Positions 1 through 6,352 of a DNA stretch of 7,971 nt are shown one piece after another (position 1 is the first letter of the stretch; each line of letters starts with the position of its first letter). The notes under the pieces are model-generated. The model worked only from the letters and a program-made list of their open reading frames with translations, ran no database searches and was not told the DNA's origin. The position numbers and the translations under genes are program-made. Source of the DNA: Thermohalobaculum sp039185235 (GTDB lineage Bacteria; Pseudomonadota; Alphaproteobacteria; Rhodobacterales; Rhodobacteraceae); assembly GCA_039185235.1 (NCBI GenBank), contig JBCDAS010000205.1:1-7971 (forward strand). The letters are read 5' to 3'.

Positions 1-125
1 ATCTCGGCGCGATCGGGATCGAGCGGCGTGCCATCGGGGCGGAGAGTGGGGTCGATCGCCCGGGCCTCGCGGCGGGTCGGGTCAACGCGGCGGGTCTCGA
101 CCGAGAAAGTGGATGGCTTGTTCAT
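1..125 (-). CDS. N-terminal fragment of an unidentified protein, cut by the window edge
   Basis: An open frame reads from an ATG at 125 leftwards to the window edge, giving 41 complete codons that begin MNKPSTFSVETRRVD and continue as a polar segment rich in Arg, Asp and Pro. There is no signal peptide or membrane segment in the visible part. The start is supported by a GGAGAG Shine-Dalgarno sequence six bases upstream on the minus strand. The gene diverges from the methyltransferase operon across about 146 bp, so the two may share a control region. I do not recognise the family from this N-terminus, and the catalytic part, if any, lies outside the window. Confidence 0.6.
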   Translation of the reverse strand, partial: MNKPSTFSVETRRVDPTRREARAIDPTLRPDGTPLDPDRAE

Positions 126-271
126 GGGCGCTCTCCAAAGTCAGTGAAAACACGCTGCCGGTCTTGGCGGGGTGCCGCAAGGCTTTTTGAGACATGGTCG
201 TGTCGCAAACGGGTCATTTGCCCCTCCGGCTCCCCTTGACCTTGGCCGTCGTGGGTCGGAGAACGGCGAGC
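126..271. promoter_or_regulatory. Divergent intergenic region, probable promoters
   Basis: This stretch lies between two divergent starts (125 minus, 272 plus), so it should carry promoters for both directions. No convincing -35/-10 pair can be read by eye. TTGACC occurs near 235 but has no good -10 at the right distance. A small inverted repeat, GCAAA (205-209) and TTTGC (217-221) with a 7-nt spacer, has the layout of an operator but is short enough to be chance. The ribosome binding site of the plus-strand gene (GGAGAA, about 258-263) is at its right end. Confidence 0.35.
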
Positions 272-1492
272 ATGGACCCGGTGAAACGGCAATACGAGAC
301 CTATCCCTATCCGGCCCGCGACCCGGCTGACGAGGCGGCTCGGCTGATCGAGGGATCGCCGTCGCATCCGCTCGAGATCGACCATTTCCTGTTCTCAGGG
401 CAGCGCGATTGGCGCCAGGCTTTCAAGGTGCTGGTCGCTGGGGGTGGCACCGGTGATGGGTTGATCATGTTGGCCCAGAAGCTGAGCGATCTGGGGTGCC
501 AGGCGGAGATCACCTATCTGGACCTCTCCGAGGCGAGCCGGGCGATTGCCGAGGCGCGGGCGGCGGCGCGCGGCTTGAGCGATATCCGGTTTCTCACCGG
601 AGATTTGCTGACTGCGCCCGAGCTTGGGCCCTTTGACTATATCGATTGCTGCGGGGTCCTGCATCATCTGCCCGATCCCGACCAAGGGTTCCGGGCGCTG
701 TCGGAGGCTTTGGCGCCCGAGGGGGGAATTGGGCTGATGGTCTATGCACCGCTGGGCCGGAGCGGTGTCTATCCATTGCAGGAAGGCTTTGGCGCGCTGT
801 TCGACGGAGACACGCCGGAGATGCAGGTTGCCCTGGCGCGGGAGGTGTTGGAGACACTCCCTCCGATCCATCCCTTCCGGCGCAATCCCTTGCTGGGAGA
901 CCACAAGGACGGGGATGCAGGGCTTTATGACTTGCTGCTCCACAGCCGGGATCGGCCCTACACTGTTCGCGCGCTTGCCGAGGCGCTGGGGCGGGCGGAT
1001 CTGGGCCTGGTCTCGTTTGTGGAGTATGGGCGCTATGATCCGGCGCGGTATCTGCCGCGCTCAGATGCGTTCAAGGCGCGTTTGGCGAAGCTTGATCCGT
1101 TGGTGCGGGCCAGTTTGGCCGAGCAGATCTCGGGCACCATGAAGACCCATATCGCCTATGCGGTCCGGGCGGGGCGGGAGGCCTCAGTGACTGCCACAGG
1201 CCGCCAGCCCCAGGCGGTGGCACATCTGCGCGGCGTTGCCCCGCTTGCCCTGGCGCAGCAGGTGAAGGCAAAGGGTGGGTTTAGCCTGACCTGCGAAGGG
1301 TTGGAGTATCGCATCAGCCTGCCACGCCAAACGGCCCCGCTGATCGCACAGATCGATGGCAAGGCGCCCTTGGAGCAGATCGCGCGGGGGGCAGGGCTGG
1401 ACTGGATGGGCTTTATGCAGGCCTGGCGCCCGGTGAGCCGGGAGCTGTCGGCGTTTAACCTGCTTCATTATTCGAAGTCAGGGCGTGTGTGA
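272..1492 (+). CDS. Class I SAM-dependent methyltransferase with C-terminal PqqD-like/winged-helix-like segment
   Basis: A 406-residue cytosolic methyltransferase of unknown substrate. The N-terminus carries a QYETYPYP motif (residues 7-14) seen in a group of alphaproteobacterial methyltransferases. The Rossmann core shows motif I VLVAGGGTGDG (53-63), the acidic end of strand 2 YLDLSEAS (82-89), and a motif IV-like FDYIDCCGVLHHLPDP (121-136). A second half (about 165-300) is of the type that accompanies this core in the group. The last 60 residues, around LPRQTAPLIAQIDGKAPLEQI (350-370), resemble the 'DGkrtveeIa' pattern of PqqD-like or winged-helix domains; this is a weak likeness. The frame is open from an ATG at 194, but I choose 272 because a GGAGAA sits 8 nt upstream and the conserved region begins there. 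It is the first gene of an operon; its stop overlaps the next start (TGATG). The methyl acceptor cannot be inferred from the sequence. Confidence 0.85.
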   Translation: MDPVKRQYETYPYPARDPADEAARLIEGSPSHPLEIDHFLFSGQRDWRQAFKVLVAGGGTGDGLIMLAQKLSDLGCQAEITYLDLSEASRAIAEARAAARGLSDIRFLTGDLLTAPELGPFDYIDCCGVLHHLPDPDQGFRALSEALAPEGGIGLMVYAPLGRSGVYPLQEGFGALFDGDTPEMQVALAREVLETLPPIHPFRRNPLLGDHKDGDAGLYDLLLHSRDRPYTVRALAEALGRADLGLVSFVEYGRYDPARYLPRSDAFKARLAKLDPLVRASLAEQISGTMKTHIAYAVRAGREASVTATGRQPQAVAHLRGVAPLALAQQVKAKGGFSLTCEGLEYRISLPRQTAPLIAQIDGKAPLEQIARGAGLDWMGFMQAWRPVSRELSAFNLLHYSKSGRV

Positions 1493-2412
1493 TGCCGCCC
1501 TGGTTGCTCGACCATGCGCCCTATACGCCTTTCATGGACCCAAGAACCGCCCATCCGCCGGGTTTGAGCCCGCTGGATCTGGCCGAGTGGACGCCGATTG
1601 ACCCGGATTTCGCCGCCCAGATGGCCTATCGGGCGGAGCTGATCCGGGACCGGCGCGATATCGTGCTGCAGATCGAGCCCGCGGCTGAGACGGCGGTGGC
1701 GGAACTTTATGACTTTGCGCTTGATAATCTGCGAGACCGGATCGGCTATGCGATTGACGGCGCGCGAGTGACGCGGCCCGACGGGGTCGAGATCTGCTGT
1801 GATCCGGCCCGGCCGTTAGAGACGCTGGGCGCGCTTGTTGCCGATGATTTCTGCGTGCTTCTCCCCGATGCGGCAAGCGGGGAGTATGCGCTGCGCGCGG
1901 CGTTGCTGTGCTTCCCCTCGCGCTGGTCGCTCAGCGAGAAGATCGGGCGGCCGCTCACTCCGATCCATGCGCCGGTGGCGGAATATGACGAGACCCTGGC
2001 GCGCCGGGTCAACCGTCTGTTCGAGGCGATCCGGCCCGAGCGCTCCATGGTCCGGGTCAACTGGCTGATCCACCCAACCTGCGAGCTGCATCTGCCACTG
2101 GGTGAGAACGAGAAACTGGCAGCCGATGCCAATCCCGAGGATGGGATTTACCTGCGCACCGAACGCCAGACCCTGACGCGTCTGCCCCAGACCGGGGCGG
2201 TTGTCTTTGGGATTAAGACCAGCATTTGCGAGATCGGCGCCCTCAAACCCGCCGAAGCCCTTGTCCTGCGACGAGAATTCGCGGCGAAACACACGGGGCA
2301 TATCGCCTACGCTGAACGCCGCAGATCCTATGAGATCGCATTGGAGCGACTGGCCACGATTGCGGCCGAAGCGGAGGCGCAGGATGACCAAAGAAAGCCG
2401 ACTGGCGGATAA
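1492..2412 (+). CDS. DUF3445 / heme-dependent oxidative N-demethylase alpha-subunit-like protein
   Basis: A 306-residue protein of the DUF3445 family (HODM_asu). Its characterised member is the heme-binding, PAS-fold alpha subunit of the oxidative dimethylamine N-demethylase of Pseudomonas. Visible family blocks are CFPSRWSLSEKIG (140-152), IHAPVAEY (158-165), VRVNWLIHPTCELHLPLG (187-204) and the RxERQTLxRLPxTGAVVFGIKT block (222-243). Length fits a stand-alone alpha-type subunit. No reductase or ferredoxin subunit gene lies in the window, so an electron partner would have to come from elsewhere. The ATG at 1492 overlaps the methyltransferase stop by 1 nt (TGATG); a GTG directly before it is an alternative start. 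The 3' end overlaps the DMSP lyase gene by 29 nt. Family membership is secure from motifs, but the substrate (dimethylamine or another methylated amine or sulfonium compound) is unknown. Confidence 0.85.
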   Translation: MPPWLLDHAPYTPFMDPRTAHPPGLSPLDLAEWTPIDPDFAAQMAYRAELIRDRRDIVLQIEPAAETAVAELYDFALDNLRDRIGYAIDGARVTRPDGVEICCDPARPLETLGALVADDFCVLLPDAASGEYALRAALLCFPSRWSLSEKIGRPLTPIHAPVAEYDETLARRVNRLFEAIRPERSMVRVNWLIHPTCELHLPLGENEKLAADANPEDGIYLRTERQTLTRLPQTGAVVFGIKTSICEIGALKPAEALVLRREFAAKHTGHIAYAERRRSYEIALERLATIAAEAEAQDDQRKPTGG

Positions 2413-3040
2413 CCCGGATTACATCTATCTCCTGCGTGAGTTCCATGAGTTCTACCGCCGCGGCAAAGCGGGTGGCAGCGCCAAGATCCGGTCCCATCAG
2501 ACCAAAGTGCGCGAGGCGATCAACCGGCTGATAGAAGCCAACCCATTGGTCGAGCTGGAAGAGCCGGTCGACAAGCCCGTGACCGCCCATCTCAAGCGCG
2601 CCATCGACAATGGGCGGCGCGAGGCGACCAGTTCGATCATCCGGGCGATCGAGACCGTGCTGCCCCAGATGCGCTGGCTTTATGGCTATGAGAAAGTGCC
2701 CCGCGGCTTGGCCAAGAAATACGCCTATGCCGAGATCGCGGGCCCCACGGGCCCGGTCCTGTCCGAGCAAGTGATCCTGGGCATGGTGCTGTTTGCCCCG
2801 AAATGCACCTATCCTGCCCATAGCCATGACGGGGTGACGGAGAGCTACTATACGCTCTCAGGCTCGGTCAGCGAAAACGATGATGGGGTCTATGCCCCAG
2901 GCTCGCTGATCTTCAACCCGCCGGGGCGAATGCACCGGATCACCGTGAGCGATACCGAACCCGCGCTGCTCGCCTATGCCTGGCATGGGCCGAAGGAGAA
3001 GCTCTGTCACCAGAAGATGGTGTTCTCGCGAAAAGCTTAA
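2384..3040 (+). CDS. dddL: DMSP lyase, cupin type (DddL-like)
   Basis: A 218-residue cupin enzyme predicted to cleave dimethylsulfoniopropionate (DMSP) into dimethyl sulfide and acrylate. The cupin core is clear: YPAHSHDGVTESYYTLSG (143-160) followed by SENDDGVYAPGSLIFNPP (163-180) and RMHRIT (182-187), then LLAYAWHG (195-202). Candidate metal ligands are His146/His148, Glu153, Tyr155 and His184, matching the HxH-x4-ExY...H layout of DddL/DddQ/DddY-type lyases. The SENDxxVxAPGSLIxN stretch is what points to DddL rather than DddQ or DddW. The N-terminal 110 residues are the helical part expected for DddL, and total length (about 220-230) is right. The frame is open further upstream, but GGAGG at 2373-2377, 6-7 nt before the ATG at 2384, decides the start. 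That start lies inside the upstream gene (29-nt overlap), implying translational coupling. The assignment is by remembered motif, not by alignment. Confidence 0.85.
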   Translation: MTKESRLADNPDYIYLLREFHEFYRRGKAGGSAKIRSHQTKVREAINRLIEANPLVELEEPVDKPVTAHLKRAIDNGRREATSSIIRAIETVLPQMRWLYGYEKVPRGLAKKYAYAEIAGPTGPVLSEQVILGMVLFAPKCTYPAHSHDGVTESYYTLSGSVSENDDGVYAPGSLIFNPPGRMHRITVSDTEPALLAYAWHGPKEKLCHQKMVFSRKA

Positions 3041-3060
3041 TCGGTCATTCGGTTGAGCAA

Positions 3061-3082
3061 TGGCGGGACGTTTGCCCCGCCA
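3061..3082. terminator. Hairpin between convergent genes, possible bidirectional terminator
   Basis: TGGCGGG (3061-3067) pairs perfectly with CCCGCCA (3076-3082) around an 8-nt loop. It sits in the 60-bp gap between the end of the DMSP lyase gene and the end of the convergent small gene, where a shared terminator is expected. No run of T follows it on either strand, so it is not a canonical intrinsic terminator. Confidence 0.5.
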
Positions 3083-3100
3083 GTTCAAAATAGCGCGAGC

Positions 3101-3340
3101 TCAGCGCAGCTTGGAGCGAGGTTTGATGGCCATCAGCTCTTCCTCATTCGGGCCCGGCTCCATCACATGCGTGTTCGGTTTGAGGGCGCCGCCGCCGTCA
3201 TCGTAGTTTATGAATGCCTCGGTTTTCGGTTTGAGATCCGTGAGGCGCCCCACATTGATCGAAAGCCCGCCCTGGGCGTGATCGAGGTCCTGATCATTCA
3301 TGCTCTCTGGTTTCTGCGGGGTCTCAGCGTCTTCGGTCAT
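3101..3340 (-). CDS. 79-residue protein with double-glycine leader-like motif (possible peptide precursor)
   Basis: Small, acidic, cysteine-free protein. Residues 1-25 end in NDQDLDHAQGG, which resembles the leader motif (acidic residues, L-D-x-x-x-GG) of bacteriocin and other exported or processed peptides cut after GG. The 54 residues behind it begin LSINVGRLTDLKPKTEAF and include a GGG turn (DDGGGALKP) and an acidic, Pro-rich end closed by a basic tail (KPRSKLR). The start at 3340 is decided by AGGAG (plus-strand 3346-3350) 5 nt upstream; the frame is open to 3424 but has no comparable site there. It is convergent with dddL and divergent from the rhodanese gene. No peptidase-transporter or maturase lies in the window apart from the methyltransferase 1.6 kb away. 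It could equally be an ordinary small cytosolic protein in which the motif is coincidental. I do not recognise a named family. Confidence 0.65.
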   Translation of the reverse strand: MTEDAETPQKPESMNDQDLDHAQGGLSINVGRLTDLKPKTEAFINYDDGGGALKPNTHVMEPGPNEEELMAIKPRSKLR

Positions 3341-3447
3341 GTCAGCTCCTGGCCGTCTGTCGTTTTGGATCAGGGGAGATTGCCATGGCGTCGGCGATGG
3401 GGATGTGAGAAACGATACGTTCAAACAAACAGATGCAGAGAAGCGGG

Positions 3448-3840
3448 ATGAAGAAAGTCAAAGACATGGTGGCGGCGGCCAATGAAGAGGTGGCCCACGC
3501 GCCCGCAGCAGAGCTGTTGGATCAGCACGGGGCCGAGGGGGTGACCTTTGTCGACCTCCGAGACCCCCGTGAGTTGGAACGCGAGGGCATGATCCCCGGC
3601 GCCTTTCACTGCCCGCGCGGGATGCTGGAATTCTGGATCGACCCCGAGAGCCCCTATGCTAAGGAGCAGTTCCAGACCGGCAACAAATTCGTCTTCTACT
3701 GCGCCTCCGGCTGGCGCTCGGCCCTCTCGGCCAAGGTCGCGCAAGAGATGGGGCTAGAGAACGTCTCCCACATCTCAGACGGCTTCGGCGGCTGGAAGAA
3801 GGCGGGTGGTCCGGTGGGCGAGAAGCCGAAGAAGCCATGA
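3448..3840 (+). CDS. Single-domain rhodanese-like sulfurtransferase
   Basis: A 130-residue cytosolic protein with one rhodanese domain: VDLRDPRE (35-42), IPGAFHCPRG (49-58), and the active-site loop CASGWRS with nucleophile Cys85 (85-91), then the closing DGFGGWKKAGGPV block (111-123). The six-residue CxxGxR loop with the Cys present predicts an active persulfide carrier or thiosulfate/GlutRedox-type sulfurtransferase rather than a dead domain or a Cdc25-like phosphatase (seven-residue loop). An ATG at 3433 is in frame but has no ribosome binding site; the one at 3448, preceded by GAGAAGCGGG, gives the more natural N-terminus MKKVKDMV. The gene is divergent from the GG-motif gene with a 107-bp gap. 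Presence beside a DMSP lyase suggests, but does not prove, a role in sulfur handling. No clear terminator follows. Confidence 0.9.
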   Translation: MKKVKDMVAAANEEVAHAPAAELLDQHGAEGVTFVDLRDPRELEREGMIPGAFHCPRGMLEFWIDPESPYAKEQFQTGNKFVFYCASGWRSALSAKVAQEMGLENVSHISDGFGGWKKAGGPVGEKPKKP

Positions 3841-4231
3841 CTGAGGCCCTCTGGATCTGAGACTGCCCCTGGATGCCAGCTTTGATGCAGGTTTCTCGGA
3901 CGCGATGCACGACGTTTGAGTGTTGTCCGGTTTTGTCTCGCGTCCGAGAAGCGCTCAAGCATGAAGTCGCGGGGTCGGGATTGGGCGGGCTGGCCGGATC
4001 TGTGGGGATTTGAAGCGGTTGATTGCCGTGGTTTCTGCTGGGCATGTTTGGGCGAGTGGTCTCTTGCCGTTGGCTGTGGCTGTGGTTTCGCGGGCTTTGA
4101 TCAAGATCGCTTGTCGTCCGCGACTATTGATGGCTTTTGCATCTCGACCACTTGGATGGCTGGCATACCGGTCTGGTCGCCACCAGTGCTGCGGGCGGCG
4201 GTGGTAGGAACTCCGATCTGTGACGCGTGTC
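3841..4231. other. 391-bp gap: no gene; includes the 3' flank of the IS91-type element
   Basis: Open frames here lack ribosome binding sites and family motifs and are not credible genes. The left part holds a 13-bp inverted repeat (listed separately). The right part, just beyond the transposase stop, is where the replication-origin end (oriIS) of an IS91-family element should lie. On the transposase-sense strand a CTTG occurs at 3956-3959, one of the two tetranucleotides (CTTG/GTTC) that IS91 elements use as target next to oriIS, so an element end near 3960 is possible. A four-base match alone is weak. A short tandem GGCTGT repeat occurs around 4072-4084. Confidence 0.45.
3893..3950. repeat. 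Perfect 13-bp inverted repeat with 32-nt spacer
   Basis: TTCTCGGACGCGA (3893-3905) is exactly mirrored by TCGCGTCCGAGAA (3938-3950). The spacer is 32 nt. The structure lies about 50 bp beyond the rhodanese stop and 280 bp beyond the IS91-type transposase stop. There is no T tract, so it is a poor intrinsic terminator. It may be a protein-binding site, part of an insertion-sequence end, or a remnant with two IS ends. Confidence 0.75.
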
Positions 4232-5431
4232 TCATGCAGCAGCCCTCGCTGCTCGTGGCGGCGCTTTGGGATGCTGTCCCGGAGCGATGGTCTCGGCGAT
4301 GATCAACCGGCCCCCGCAACACGTGCATGGCAGCGCAAGGACGCGGCAGGGCGCAACGGTATCGTCACCAGCGTCCCTACGAGCGCGCGCCCGCTCTACC
4401 CCAAGCAGATCCCGGATTCTGGCGATACTGGCGGCACGAACGCCGTTTCCGAAGAGTCCGTAGTGGCGGATGCGACGCTTGCCATTGGGCAAGACATGGA
4501 TCAGGAACCGACGGATCAACTCGTCCGTCTGCAGGGTCATTGTGGTGTGCCGACCGGGTCCGGTGACGCGGTAATCCTTGACGCGGAAGGTGATATCCTG
4601 GTCATCCATGCGGATCAGGCGGCTGTTCGAGATCGCGACACGGTGGGTGTATCGGGAGAGATAGGCCAGCACGGTCTTTGGTCCGGCGAAGGGTTCCTCA
4701 GCATACACAGCCCAGTCGACCTTGCGGAGCCGTTGCAGGAACGCGTCGAAGACCGCAAGATCAACCAGCTCGGCATAATCGACGAAGAAATGCAGCTTCC
4801 CGGCTTTGTGCAGCTTGGCCAGGCCTTCTAGAATGAGGCGTCGGTAAAGGCGGGACAGAACCCGGACGGAGAGGAAGAAATTCTTGCGGCAGGCGATCCG
4901 CCTGATTCCGTCGACAGACAGGCCGCCAGCCGGCACGATCATGTGGACATGCGGATGATGCGTCATCGCCGAGCCCCAGGTGTGCCGGACAGAGGTGACA
5001 CCGATCTGCGCGCCAAGGTGCTTGGGATCGGCGGCGATCCTGATCACCGTGTCCGCACTTGCCCGCATCAGAAGGCTGTAGATCTCCCGCTTGTTGGTAC
5101 GCGCGATGTCCGCAAGCGGCTTTGGCAGCGTGAAGACCAGGTGGAAATACCGCACGGGCAGAAGTTCGGCTTCACGTGCTGCAAGCCAGGCCTTGGCCGC
5201 ACCTGCCTGGCATTTGGGGCAATGGCGATTGCGGCAAGAGTTGTAGGCGATGTGTTCATGCGCGCAGTCTTCACATCGCGCGACATGGCCGCCGAGCACC
5301 GCCGTGCGGCAGCGCTCGATGGCCGAGATCGCCTTCAACTGGTCGAGGCGGATGTGTCCTGCGTTCTTGGCCCGCCACGCAGCACCATGGGCGCGGAAGA
5401 TATCGGCAACCGCCAGCCGCGGCTGAGGCAA
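4232..5431 (-). CDS. IS91-family HUH/Y2 rolling-circle transposase
   Basis: A 399-residue single-strand transposase. The N-terminal zinc-binding region shows CEDC (53-56) and CRNRHCPKC (66-74). The metal-binding HUH motif is HPHVH with His161 and His163 (159-163). The paired catalytic tyrosines are Tyr257 and Tyr261 in YLSRYTHR, with the four-residue spacing typical of IS91. A C-terminal CTCCGG (369-374) is a further possible metal site. The start is a TTG at 5431, which aligns with the usual N-terminus of this family ('...VADIFRxHG..WR'). No ATG exists nearby in frame, and the preceding recombinase gene stops only 6 nt upstream, so translation probably depends on coupling. The protein appears complete, with no frameshift or missing residue, and so is potentially active. 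Confidence 0.92.
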   Translation of the reverse strand: MPQPRLAVADIFRAHGAAWRAKNAGHIRLDQLKAISAIERCRTAVLGGHVARCEDCAHEHIAYNSCRNRHCPKCQAGAAKAWLAAREAELLPVRYFHLVFTLPKPLADIARTNKREIYSLLMRASADTVIRIAADPKHLGAQIGVTSVRHTWGSAMTHHPHVHMIVPAGGLSVDGIRRIACRKNFFLSVRVLSRLYRRLILEGLAKLHKAGKLHFFVDYAELVDLAVFDAFLQRLRKVDWAVYAEEPFAGPKTVLAYLSRYTHRVAISNSRLIRMDDQDITFRVKDYRVTGPGRHTTMTLQTDELIRRFLIHVLPNGKRRIRHYGLFGNGVRAASIARIRDLLGVERARARRDAGDDTVAPCRVLALPCTCCGGRLIIAETIAPGQHPKAPPRAARAAA

Positions 5432-5437
5432 GGCGGC

Positions 5438-6352
5438 TTATGGAGCGCCTTTCCTGCCCTTCTTGCGCTTCGACGCGGTCAGATCGTCGAGCGGGCTCTC
5501 TACCGCCGAGATCAGGCCGGTCGCAGCGCTGGCATAACGCGCCGTCGTGGTGAGTTTGGTATGCCCGAGCAGCGCCTGAATGACCCGGATGTCGACGCCG
5601 CTTTCCAGAAGATGCGTCGCAAACGAGTGGCGCAACGTGTGCAGCGTGACCGGTTTGATGATGCCCGCCGCCCGCGCCGACGCCTTGAACAGCCGAGAAA
5701 TCTGGCGGGCGGAGAGATGCTTTCCATTATAACCGGGAAAGAGCAGGCGGTCACTCGGTGCGATGCCCTTATGCTGACTGGTGGGCCGATCCTTCCACCA
5801 CGCGCGCAACTGACCGAGAATATCCGTGGGCAACATGACGTTCCGGTCTTTACGCCCCTTGGATTGCTCGATGCGGATGATATTTTGGGCGCTGTCGATA
5901 TCGCTGACCCTCAGCCGGACAACTTCTCCCGCGCGCATGCCGCATCCATAGGCGAGCGACAACATTGCCCTTGCTTTGATGCTCGGAGCCATAGCCAGAA
6001 GGCGTTTGACCTCATTGCGGCTCAGCACAAGCGGCACCTTCACCGGTTCTTTGAGGTGAAATACCTCGGTCGCCAGATCGTGCCGCCGCAGGGTGACCCG
6101 GAGCAGAAATTTCACCCCAGTCATCGTCTGGTTACGGGTGCAGATACTTGTCCCGCTCTCGATAAGATGCTGTTGGAAATGCTTCACGTCATCCGGTGTC
6201 GCTGTCTCCGGCGAGCGCCCGAGCCAGGCCGCAAATCGCTTGCAAGCGCGCAGGTGGCTGGTTTGAGATGCAGGGCTAAGACCGCGTGCCAACATAGTCG
6301 CGATCATGCGCGCACGTAGGGGTACAGTCGGTGTAGGGTGCTGAATAGTCAT
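5438..6352 (-). CDS. Tyrosine recombinase/integrase of the IS91-type element
   Basis: A 304-residue XerC/D-like tyrosine recombinase. Residues about 15-95 form the SAM-like core-binding domain; the catalytic domain follows with Arg140 (YGCGMRAGE), Lys165 (SKGRKDR), His238 and Arg241 (HTLRHSFATH), His264 (LLGH) and the nucleophile Tyr273 (ARYAS). All are present. The C-terminus is a basic tail (KRKKGRKG). The frame is open to 6400, but the ATG at 6352 is preceded 7 nt upstream by AGAGGA and gives a typical N-terminus. It is transcribed with, and 6 nt upstream of, the HUH transposase gene. In such elements the recombinase is thought to act with the transposase, possibly resolving intermediates; that role is inference. 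Confidence 0.9.
   Translation of the reverse strand: MTIQHPTPTVPLRARMIATMLARGLSPASQTSHLRACKRFAAWLGRSPETATPDDVKHFQQHLIESGTSICTRNQTMTGVKFLLRVTLRRHDLATEVFHLKEPVKVPLVLSRNEVKRLLAMAPSIKARAMLSLAYGCGMRAGEVVRLRVSDIDSAQNIIRIEQSKGRKDRNVMLPTDILGQLRAWWKDRPTSQHKGIAPSDRLLFPGYNGKHLSARQISRLFKASARAAGIIKPVTLHTLRHSFATHLLESGVDIRVIQALLGHTKLTTTARYASAATGLISAVESPLDDLTASKRKKGRKGAP

Larger units (their letters stand above)
4232..6352 (-). mobile_element. IS91-family element with accessory tyrosine recombinase (gene-supported core)
   Basis: Two adjacent minus-strand genes, tyrosine recombinase then HUH/Y2 transposase, form the arrangement known for a subgroup of IS91-like elements. Coordinates cover only the two genes; the ends (terIS upstream of the recombinase, oriIS downstream of the transposase) are not determined because this family has no long terminal inverted repeats and makes no target duplication. 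Candidate limits are near 3960 on the left (CTTG on the sense strand) and somewhere between 6380 and 6500 on the right, where a small hairpin ATCGC-GAA-GCGAT lies at 6467-6479. Both genes are full length with intact catalytic residues. The element separates the gene-dense left half from decayed DNA on the right. Confidence 0.85.

Noticed and set aside
205..221. GCAAA-N7-TTTGC as an operator for the divergent promoters
   Set aside because: Five-base arms are too short to claim as a regulator site without a second copy or comparison with relatives.
395..943. Minus-strand open frame inside the methyltransferase gene
   Set aside because: Complementary to conserved methyltransferase motifs; composition typical of an antisense shadow.
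1816..2391. Minus-strand open frame of 191 codons
   Set aside because: Antisense to the DUF3445 family blocks; no supporting start signal.
3916..4302. Plus-strand open frame in the gap after the rhodanese gene
   Set aside because: Trp/Cys/Gly-rich product with no family likeness, no ribosome binding site, and it runs into the antisense of the transposase.
4220..4831. Plus-strand open frame of 203 codons
   Set aside because: Antisense to the 3' half of the IS91-type transposase gene; no motif.
4943..6319. Long plus-strand open frame of 458 codons
   Set aside because: It runs antisense to the recombinase and transposase genes, whose catalytic motifs are clear; its own product is Arg/Gln/His-rich with no family motif and no ribosome binding site. 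It is a shadow of high G+C coding.
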